From: Pelomyxa schiedti
Taxonomy: Eukaryota; Evosea; Pelobiontida; Pelomyxidae
Direction of reading: 5' to 3'
Assembly (NCBI GenBank): GCA_020536535.1
Contig: JAHLWZ010000825.1
Location: 1-64,000 of the forward strand
DNA length: 64,000 nucleotides
In this document: positions 47,331-57,400 of the stretch, piece by piece
How positions within the stretch are numbered: position 1 is the stretch's first letter
Layout of the letters: each line of letters opens with the position of its first letter
Position numbers and translations under genes: made by a program
The notes under the pieces: model-generated
Seen by the model: the letters and a program-made list of their open reading frames with translations, nothing else
Told to the model about the DNA's origin: nothing
The model's database searches: none

Positions 47331-48593
47331 CTAGCGAAATGATTTGGATTGTTGGAGGCACTGTTGGTCTTGTTGTATGGGCAGAGAGAGAAGCAATAAT
47401 TCTCTCTCGGGATATGCGTCGGCATAAACCCTGAAGGGTTTCTGAACGCAGTAGGGTGGCAACATAATATTCACTTGTCTAAATGATCCCATTTCAGACC
47501 ACACAAGTTCAGAGTTGTTCTGTTGTAACAGTGATGAAAATCAAATCAGTACTGATTTTGGCTCAACCTACCTGCAACTGGTGATTGTTGGTTGCGAGAA
47601 GCCATCTCGCCCCAGAGTCTCCAGCATTTATGAGGGCAGATTGGACTCCTGCCGTCGGCAAGTGGAACAGTGTATCACGCATCATAACAACATCCACTGG
47701 AGGCAGTATGTCAAGGGTGTTCCTGGTGAAGTCCAAGAATGCAAAGTGCCAGTTGGAGTGGTTTGAGAAAGTTCGTCGGTGGTCCTCAATGAGACCACGG
47801 ACGGCATCAGATCCAAAATACTCAATGGCTATTCCATGTTTCTCTTGCATTAGATTAAGAAAAGTTGGCATCCAAAACATGGATCCACAGGATGCATCCC
47901 ACAGGCGCCTCATTCCAGCGTGCAGCATTAGGTCCTCCAGGGCCGTCATTGTAAAGATTGCTCTCTTTTATTCAAGGTTATATTCAGGGGAAAAAACCTC
48001 CCCAGATACTTCCAAAATAGACCCAGGCCCAGAACCTCCTCCTTGTGTAGTCCATTCTCTTTTTGCATAGATTCCATCAAAGTACTGTAAATCGATGCTT
48101 ATTATGTTGAGTGCATGTATTTCAGTGGTATTTATTAATCATGGCGCGGTATATTTATGCAAAAGGAATATTATGTAGCTATCAAACCAACCTCTGTTAA
48201 AGCATTTGGTGTGGATTCCACTAAAATGGCTGTAAGCAAAAAATGGGAGAACCAGTTCCGAAACATACTTACACAACCAAGTTCGGGCCAAATAGAACCC
48301 TCCACGCATTTTTCGCATAGTCTACATCCAGTGCACACGGCACAGGTATTTCTGCACGAATTACCTGCAAGTCACAGTGACCAACGGAAAATAACATGTC
48401 GTGATGTACCCTGTTCCAATTGACCCGTGTAATGAGAACGCAGTGCGAACAACGAGAGCACCTTTGAGGCAAAGAAAACAAGTTAGAGAGCCTTCACACT
48501 AACACAAGTGAATGTCAACGATGTCGTTGGCACCTGAAACCACAAGAAAAGAACCCCAACACAGCCCATCAATATCATCCACTGCGCTTTCAT
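47331..48593 (-). CDS. Secretory-type SAM-dependent methyltransferase
   Basis: The first exon (ATG at 48593) encodes a hydrophobic leader. A middle exon near 48290-48352 gives a Cys cluster (CAVCTGCRLCEKC). The methyltransferase region then reads FDGIYAKREWTTQGGGSGPG, a 33-nt intron, MRRLWDASCGSMFWMP (SAM site I), EYFGSDAVRG, WHFAFLDFTRN, PVDVVMMRDTLFHLP and GARWLLATNNHQLQ. The last exon reads VNIMLPPYCVQKPFRVYADA and ends at 47331. This layout belongs to a class I methyltransferase group seen in many protists and algae, with a leader suggesting residence in the secretory pathway; the substrate is unknown. Exons between 48480 and 48225 are partly tentative. Its first exon is duplicated at 2721-2822. 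Confidence 0.65.
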
Positions 48594-48607
48594 CGGACAA
48601 AAAAAAA
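48506..48607 (-). repeat. Duplicated secretory first exon (in place)
   Basis: This partner of 2721-2822 has four substitutions over about 102 bp. Here the segment is the first exon of the methyltransferase gene. Homology stops close to the exon end on one side and in an A-rich run upstream of the ATG on the other. Confidence 0.7.
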
Positions 48608-49102
48608 CGAAAACAAAAAAGTCAAAGAGTGATCGACTATGATTGACAAAACAAATCATTAATTGACTACTATTCTAAGCGTCGCTCGATCCAAAGTAGT
48701 AGCCGTCAATAACAGCCCCCCTCTGAAGATTCGCGTCTGTCCTCAGACGTGCATCAGAGTCCACCATTGCAGGATGTGACCAGTTTGCTACCATGAATCC
48801 ACTCGGTTCCACCAGAGTATCCCCGGAACTTGACTTGGCAGATGTTACCTTCGCAGGTAGTCTTGTGCCCAAGTATAGTTTCTACCTTTGGGTGAAATCA
48901 CCACTCAGCGACAACACAACTCAAAGGTAGCAACTTGAGTTCTGACTCTCCCAGGATGGGATCGCATCCTGTTCCCAAGTCCTGACTTCCTCATCATAAC
49001 AGTGAATAACGGATGAAAAAAATTGAAGATCTTATTTCCTTTAAAATAAAAAAAAACAGAGACAAGGAAGAAGAGGCCTGTTGCCGCCCCACACGTACGC
49101 AC
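48594..49102. other. Gene-poor stretch with a weak minus-strand ORF
   Basis: This divergent interval lies between the methyltransferase and the Ras gene. The minus strand is open from about 48872 to 48675 (SSGDTLVEPSGFMVANWSHP, QRGAVIDGYYFGSSDA). It could be a small gene or the 3' remnant of one. No start or partner exon convinces me. The rest is A-rich and probably promoter. Confidence 0.3.
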
Positions 49103-50095
49103 ATGGCATCGAAAGCAATTAAACTGGTCATGCTTGGAGGCTGCGGTGTCGGAAAAAGTGCGTGTTGTTATTTTTTCTTTCGGTTTTGTTGTTGTCAACA
49201 CTGACCTCACCCACAGGTGCTATAACGATCAGGTTGGTTTGTTGTTTTTTGTTGTGTTGTTTACGTATTTATTGCGACCAGGTTCGTCCAAGATCGCTTC
49301 GAAACTGATTATACACCAGTATCCTAATTCGATCCTCCTTTTTTGTACTAACTCTTCACCACTTCCACTTTGTTGTGCCCCCATAAACAAGTCTATAGAG
49401 GTATTCCATTCAGAATTGTTATTTTTTCTTAAAATAGCCCATAGAATTCCTTCCAGCGGACCCTTGCTGTTGATGGTTCCAACCATCTTCTTGAAATTTT
49501 AGACACTGCCGGAACAGAACAATTCGTCAGTAATGTTCTACATATCATTGAAACGTTTGCTAATATATATTATAATAACAGCTATGCGAGAGTTATACAT
49601 TAGAACTGGACAAGGGTAGGCATAACAACACAAAATTACCTCACTTTTCTCATTAACTCAACCCAAACCTCTGCACAAATACCTCAGGTTTATACTTGTG
49701 TACGCCATAAACCTTAAGCCATCATTTCTTGCCTTGACGGACATCATCAACCAAATTAAGACACAGAAACCAAAAGATGAAGATCGCCATTTGATGATAG
49801 TCGGAAATAAATGCGACCTCGAGGATAGAGTCATTCCAACATCTGTATGAGGATTCATGTAAATTGTTTTGTTTAAAAACTAAAACAGGATGGTGAAGCG
49901 CTAGCCAAAGCCAATAACGCAAGATTTTTGTATGTACCAAAACTTTTTTTTTTTACATAGCGCAATAACAAGCTATTTGTCAGTGAGGCCAGTGCTCGTA
50001 CAAAGCATAACGTTGTGGAGGCTTTCACACAAATCGTGAGGGATATCCTTTCTCACTCAGCACCAAAAAAGAAACGGTTTTGCACATTACTGTAA
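49103..50095 (+). CDS. Ras-family small GTPase
   Basis: The ATG at 49103 starts ASKAIKLVMLGGCGVGKS. The P-loop is cut by an intron and completed by a 16-nt exon (49217-49232). Next come RFVQDRFETDYTP (49282-49318), a 9-nt exon coding Ser-Ile-Glu (49392-49400), NSFQRTLAVDG, LLEILDTAGTEQF (the switch II DTAG, with Glu-Gln), MRELYIRTGQGFILVYAINL, MIVGNKCDLED (NKCD box) and VSEASARTKHNVVEAFTQIV. The C-terminus APKKKRFCTLL carries a CaaX box ending in Leu, which favours geranylgeranylation. Switch I reads YTPSIENSF, with Ser at the position of Ras Thr35. Eight or so introns interrupt a 190-residue protein. It is closest to the Ras/Rap group. Confidence 0.9.
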
Positions 50096-50325
50096 AACCA
50101 GCCCCATACTCCTCTGTAAAAACCAACAAAAAATCCTTCTTTTCTGTACACCCGGGCCTTTTTCTTTCTTTGGCACTGTTACCTCTTGTAATCATCACCA
50201 GCCACATAAATTGTACCTGCAAAAATAATAATTACCTGTTCCCCTACGCCGACCGATTCTTTTTAAGGGTCTTTCGGCTTCCACAACACAAAGAAAGAAA
50301 AACAAAACAAAAGAACACACATAAA

Positions 50326-51236
50326 ATGAGTTGTTGTGGCAGCAATTGTTGCACACCCCAGTCTGCAGCCCCTGCTGCACCCAAATCGAGCAGTTGTTGT
50401 GCTTCAACATCTAGCTGCTCATCATCGGCCTCGTCTTCCTCGTGCTGCGGTGCTTCAGCGTCTGGGGGTTGCTGTCCTGCAAAAAAGGCTCTCAAGATGT
50501 CACTCGTTTTTATACTCACTGGACTTGTTGGGTATAGAGGAAACTCAACCAATATTAATCGCGGTGACACCACGGCAATAACTCAAAAACAACAAATATT
50601 TGGGCGCTATTAACTCACTCAATGATAGAATGGCTACATCTTTCGTTGTGAGTCACAGGCACGAACATATGTTTCCGGATCTTCATAGTGAGATGTTCAA
50701 TACAAATATCTTCAGGCCTATGACGGACTCCCGAATGGCGTATATGTGCATACATCCATTGTATGACGCCCTCCATCACCCTGCTTTGCGATTTATTTTT
50801 TTTTTCTCGTATTTATGTTCACGTTCTAAATGTCATACTCCCATCATTTGCAGTGTAACCGCAATTATTTCTATGCTGTTGACACGCAAAGTATCTAAGC
50901 AACCCCTACACGCCACTATGTTCTGGGCCCTTCTAAACCTTCCAGGTAAATTGAAGCAAAGCTCACACATCGAGCGACATTCTCATTCCTACAATCTTTC
51001 GTTTCAGGAATGCTTATGACATACTGTTGCTTTAACCTTTCAGGAAAACTTGTTGCTTCATGGTTCATTTCTGGCATCATTCTCATTTTCGGTAAGAATG
51101 AGCCGCCCAAACAAACAAAAACTCACTACCAAATGCAGCACAAACTGGAACTATAAGTTTGTTACGCAGCCTCTTATGTGGAGGCAACTGTGGAGGTTCA
51201 TGTGGCAGTGCTCCTGAGCATCCCAAAAAGAATTAA
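50326..51236 (+). CDS. Membrane protein with Cys-rich termini
   Basis: The ATG at 50326 opens a Cys/Ser-rich head (SCCGSNCCTPQSAAPA, CCASTSSCSSSA, SSCCGASASGGCCPAKKAL). A first hydrophobic stretch (MSLVFILTGL) is followed by exons HSMIEWLHLSF, EMFNTNIFRPMTDSRMAYMC, IHPLYDALHHPALRF, MFWALLNLP and KLVASWFISGIILIF. The last exon reads SLLRSLLCGGNCGGSCGS and ends HPKKN at 51234. Cys pairs at both ends suggest metal binding (copper or zinc) or palmitoylation near the membrane. The central multi-span region is not a family I can name. Some exon borders are provisional. Confidence 0.55.
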
Positions 51237-51433
51237 ACACCAGTTGGAGGTTGTTTCAATAAAGAAAATAATTTTTTTATTTTTTTTGCTACTTTGCTAG
51301 TCTCACACACTTCCACTATCTTCTTTATGCTTGTGTTTGTGTTTGTGTTCCTTCTTGTTTGCTTCCCCATTGATAGTCTCCTATTAAGCATTTTAATCAG
51401 CGTGGTTTTTTAAAAAGAAAGGAGGGTGTGGTG

Positions 51434-54400
51434 TTACGACTGAAATGATCGTACCAAGTAGTCTGAAAGTGCTATTGCTGCTGGAACATAGTACTCATCC
51501 GGTACTTGAATTATCTCTATCTCTCCATCTACTGGGGCACACAAATCGTCATAAAACCTATATGGGTGGCTCAGCTTTCCTTAAAGTGAAAAAAGTCATA
51601 CTTTTTGAGAAGCTTTGAGTTACTCTGTAGGAACTCATTAAACTTCATCATGAATTCTTCCTTGTTTCCAAATTCAACTCCATTGGCTAAACTCTGTAGC
51701 ACCTTTGAAATGACAACCATCTGTCTTCGCAGATTTTCGGGTGGGGGTTTGGGAAGCAACCCATAACTTGAAGTGCATGTAAATCAAAACGCATTGGTAT
51801 AAGATACACACGTCTCTGGTACAAGAATTGCAGTGTTATAGAATCGAAGGAATACAAAGGCACCAAGGGATTGCATGTCATAATTAGGAATCTTGGGTTG
51901 AATCTCAGAGCGAATGTGACCACAAATCCTCTTCAGGGAAAGTGGAACGTTGTTTGCAGAACGTGTAATTTGAACTAAGAACTTGGTGCACATTAGCTCC
52001 ACGCCAATTGCGTTAAGTCCTTCATCCACATCCTCACTCATATTTAGGGGATTGACCTGATCCAATATTATCTCCAGGAGTTAACATAAACTTACACACC
52101 TCGTAGTCAGTTGTGACAAGGGCAACAGAGGCTGATTCCCCACTTTCTTGCTCCTGGTTAAGGTTAATCGCAGGAAATTTGGGCATTGATATGTTGCGGA
52201 CAAAACTGTACCTCTCTATCCATTTGCTCTTGCAGGATATTTTCAAACAAAACAGCAAGGGTTTGGAAGAGGTAAGGAAGTCCAACCATTTTGGAGTAAA
52301 ACTGAGGAAGCATCAGAAACAGCGGTAGCAGTTAAAGAGAGGGCAACCTTGAAAGCCTTTGTTGCATGACTATTAGAGCGGAAAAGGGTTGTTGGGTCAT
52401 CTGGGATAGACTGTAATTCCAAAGAGATTAGATGCATTATCTATGTACTGGAATGAGAAGATAAATCTTTTTTGGAGATGGATGAATCACCATATCGGCA
52501 GCCTTGCTGTGTCGCTCATAGAAGTAGACAAGAGCTTTACAGACATTCTCTGACTCGGTTACTCCAGTTTGAGATATGATTGTATCCGCAGTGGTCCAGA
52601 CATTTTGTTCTGCCTCTTGGATCTTTTCAGTGTTAGGATTACAGTATCTATCGCAATTTGTACAAGTATTTTTTCTATCTCTGCAACTTTGAGGTTTGAT
52701 GTTTCTGTGTCGTACATAGATAGCACTTGTACATCAGTGAACCTGTGATAAGGTTAGAAAAAGCCAGCTAGTGTTTCTAATCGACATTTTTTTCCACAAC
52801 TCGGATGACCGCAGACGTAGTCTTGAGGCTCTTCTTTTCCTTTGTAGTACTAGACCAAACAAAGCAATTAAAGGAAAAACGCATGCTAGGATGCCAAGGA
52901 GCCCTAAGAGCTCGAGGTGATTACTTTTGGCTAGTTCTCAGTTGGTACAAAGTGACTACTGGAAAGAAAAAGACCTTCTGAGTGACTGTCTTGTTCCTCA
53001 CACGTCGGACCGTGCCAGTGGAGGAAGCATAAGCAATAGACTGTACCATTTGAGTACATTGTGCAAGAGCCCTTGTCACATTTGATGGCAGAGCACGGGC
53101 TTCGGGGCAGTCATCACATAAAAGAAAAGAAAGAGAGCACGTACTCATGTGCCGTGGAGAATGTGGATGAGGTTGAAAGGGTATTTTCAAAACCATTGGA
53201 TATAACAAGGAACCAGAGGTAAGATGTATCAGAGTTGACTTGTAGAGAAAGTGACGTTTTATCAGGGAGAGCTGTTTCATTATGGCAAACTTCCCATGTG
53301 GAATTGGCAGTTTTGTTTACTAAGGAATTAAAGTGAAAAAAAAAAAGAAAAAAAAAAAAGAAAGAAAGTATTACCTTGATTTAGCACAATCAATTGGAAG
53401 GAATATATATAGCCACTTGTGGGTGGGCAGATGTGTCCCCAGAAAGTTGTATTGCTCCACCGGAAATTGACCAACCCGTAGGAGACATTACTTATATTTA
53501 CAGGATAAACTAGGGCGGGGGGTAACGGGAAAGAATGCTCGCAAGAAATAAAACGAAGATAGTCTGTTGTTGACTGCATTTGATCCTAATTGAAGGTAAG
53601 ATTTAGAACAAACAGGAGGATTTGAACTGTATTTGTTACTCGGACCCGCCAGAAGTATCTGTTCAAGTTTAATATCCACTTGACTTACAAACATATTATA
53701 CCTGGAGTCCATTGTCCAATCAGACGTATTGAACTGGATGGAATTTGGCAGTGTACCATCATCAATGATGGTATCAGTGGGGATTAAAGGCCAGGCAGCA
53801 GTATTGTCTGTCACAAAGAGCTTATAGGTACGAGGAACAAGAGTCTGGCATTCTGTGCCCCAATTGCTAAGAGATGTAATGAACAACTGCGTGGTAAGAG
53901 GCACAATGGCACCCTCTAAAGGAGAAGTGAGGGCAGGATAGCCCGGAAACTTAGCAATGCACACTAGGAAACGTGAGCAAATGAGGAGATAGGGATTGAA
54001 GTACCAGAGAAGTAAAAGTGTGTTGAGGCAGCAGAGTCAAGGTCTCCATTAGACGAAGTCATCCACCATTCATAGGATCCTTGTAAGCCATTTAGGTGAA
54101 AAGAAATAAAATGAATTTTGTACCTTCTGTGAGAGTTACACTAGTCTGTGTAACACTTAACTCGGAAGTAAGAGACCAAGTGTTGGGTATTTTTTGTATG
54201 GTAAACGTCATTACATTTGTTTGTGCCTTGAAACAACTGAAGCCGTAGTCCGGTTCCGTCCAGTTGAATGAAACTGTTAGCTGAGAGAGACTGCTGCCAG
54301 AGGTAGGGAAAGATGGGATTGGGGGATCTGGGAAAATAGCTTTGCACAGATAAAACGTCCTTGTGAGAGAAAAAACCTGCAATAATGTATTGTCAAAGGC

Positions 54401-57400
54401 GCAGGGGGAATTGGTGACTATACTCTTTGCTCAGTGTTATTTACTTCCACATTCCAGCTCCATGTTCCCGGACTGAGGTGAACAAGGCCAGCATCGCTCT
54501 GCATTTGAGGAAAAACACTGTAACTGTTCCCCAAGGGGTATGCCGTATAGGAGGTAGTAGCGTTGAAAACGTGAAGGGTAATAAGGCATGACTTCACTTC
54601 AGGGCACGTTGTTCCACAAGACGGAGAGGTCCAAGAAAGATCAACAGATTCATTTTCATTGAAATTGACCTCCTCCCCGTCTGGCGGACTTGCAGGATTT
54701 GGTGCAGCTGGGTTCATTCTAACACACGTAGAAAATAATCCAAAAGGTGTTGGAGAAAAAACTGCCCCATTGAAGTATGTTACACCCCAGGAATAATGTC
54801 CAGCTGAAGTGGAGAGGATGGTTGTTGGATAGGATGTAGTATTGACAGACAGGGTCTCATTAAGAACGGTTTCTCGAGAGTTCGTGTCATAGACAGACAA
54901 AATTATGAAATTCGTGATATTGGATTCACAGTTATTTCCAAGTGCTGGTGGTCCCCAGTAAAAGTACACCTGATCGAATAGAATAACAGCTCCTTCTGAT
55001 GGGTATATCAAATCTGCACTATCCACAAGAACATCTGGGACACAGTACGTGAAATTTGTTTTTGCTTTACTGGAACATGTTCCTGAAGTACAAGCTGCAA
55101 CCGAAACCAAATTGGTGATCCCTGCAGATACCGTGGTTTTAAAGGAAGATGTACTAGAATCGATAGTGTGAGGCAAGTCATTGATCACCAATAGATAGTT
55201 GGAGCTTTGGTGGCAAGCCTCCCCCCAAGAACTTGGTGGGTCCCATTCCAACATAACTGGATTGCTCCGCAACAGACCAGACGGCGACAGATTTCGAGGC
55301 ATACTTGGCTCGGTAATAGTGCATGTAGAGAAGAACTTGCTATCTGAGGTTGAATTCAAAACCCCATTGTTCGCAATTACTCTCCAAATCCACTTTGCCG
55401 GTTGGAAGATTCCGGAAAAAGTTTTACTGGATCCCAGGTGAGTTTCTATCCATAAACTAGTGCTATCATTATGAAACTGGAGTATAAACTCTTTTAGATT
55501 TGTAGTATTGCACGTTTTTCCAAATGACTTGTAGTTGTCTCCCCATGAAAGAGAGACTTGAGTAGTGAGGAAAAAGGAGCTATTGCTTGGAGAGCTTAGT
55601 ACTGGTACATCCGGTGCTGTATTATTGCACACAGGCACTATGGGTTGGCTATTGTTTGCTGTGACATTCAGGACAACAGTAGAATTAACTTGGACAGTTT
55701 GGTTCACAGGTACAGTAGTATTGACAGTAACGGTTTTGTTGACTATAACTGTTTGATTCACAGCAACTGTCTGGTTTACAACAACAGTTTGATTGACCGT
55801 AATTGTTTTATTGACTGACACAGTTTGGTTGACACTCACAGTTTGGTTGGTGAGAGCTGTAATATTCACTGTTATCGTCTTGTTGACTGGAACAGTTACA
55901 TTTACCGTAGATATCTCTGTAACAGTGCAATTGATATCTACTGTGGTATTTGCAACACAAAAAACTGTCACAGAAGAGCCTGAACTGCAATTGACTGTTT
56001 TTGTGCCGTTGGACGTGCAGTTTATGTGAAGTGTTTCATTCACATACACTGTAGTGATATTCTTTGTCAGAGTTGTATTGACAGTAACTGTTTGATTGAC
56101 AGATACTGTGGCGTTAACTGCAATTGTCTGGTTCACCACTTGTGTTTGGTTCACTACCTGAGTCTTATTTACAGAAATAGTTTGATTCACGTTGACAGTC
56201 TGGTTGACTACATGTGTTTCATTAACAATAACAGTTTGATTTGTAGTCACAGTTTGATTGACAATAACTGTTTGGTTGACTGTTACAGTAACTGTGGAAT
56301 TGGCTATGGGCGCAACATACAGCCTTTCTACTGTCGAGAAGCTGCTGCGGCTACTGAAGCCATTGCCGATAAGCACATACCACTCTGCCACTCCAACATT
56401 GAGTGTTACCACTAAGGAACCATTGGTCGAGGCATTTTGTAGTGCCACAGTGCCATTAAAGAAAACAGTGATATTACACAGGGTAGTACCACAGGCTTCC
56501 CCACAAGAGGTAATTGTCCACTGTAAAGAAACATTACTTTCTTTTGTTTGGAAAGAAGAGTCAGGCAGAAGTGTTGGGTAGTCTGGTGCTGACTGTTGAC
56601 AGATACTGACGGTTTGCATTGGTGACACGGGGTTGTGAATTGAATTTTGCACACTCAGAGCCCAGTAAAGAGTACCAGTAGACAAGCCCGTGGGGAAATA
56701 GGAAGTGGTGCTGAAGTTAGAAATAGAGTGCCAAATAGAGGAGTCATTATATGAGCTGAGATCATTGGAGTACCACAAAAGTAGAGCTTGAGGTTTTCCA
56801 GTTTCACAATTAAAACCAAAATCCACCTTTTGCCAGTACAGTGTCGTAAGGCCTAGAATGTATATCTGTCCAGTGAGTGGAGATACCAGAGTGGGTGATA
56901 ACTCAGGTTGGCAAATACAGACGGTGAAGTGCCGTACTTCTGTGGATTTTGCTAGCACTGTATTATTGGCTACCACCCACCAGGTGTAATTTCCTTGCCC
57001 AAGTGCTAAAGATACCTTGTTGTCAACAGTTCTTGTGACGAATTGGCCATCAATATACAGTGTGTAAGTACCATCTAATTGCATTTAAAGAGTTGTTTAG
57101 AGAGAGAGAGATTTACTTGTTCCTGGACAACTTTTTCCCATATTCGTTTTCATCCAAGACAAGGTGATATTAGTCCTTGTGGCGTCTTTCACAGAGTACA
57201 ACATGTTGTCTATTGGTAAATCCAATGTAAAGTCCCAAGGAGCTGTTGGGGTACAGAAAGTCATGACCCAACTTTGTGAAGACTTTGTGAAGTTCATATT
57301 ATTGGCACTGATGTACCAATTATAGTCACCATCAGGAAGTGTCACATTATGCCTGTACCATGGAACCCGAATTTGTGTGGCCACTTTAGTTGGTGAAGCT

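Noticed and set aside
47083-47434. A possible small plus-strand membrane protein gene (VKFSSEMIWIVGGTVGLVVW)
   Set aside because: The minus strand here is the last exon of the methyltransferase (VNIMLPPYCVQKPFRV...), which joins upstream exons in phase. The plus frame lacks an ATG.
55650-56290. The regular repeat was considered as a CRISPR array or satellite DNA
   Set aside because: Units are 18 nt and stay in frame with wobble variation, inside a long open reading frame. There are no spacers, so it is a protein repeat.
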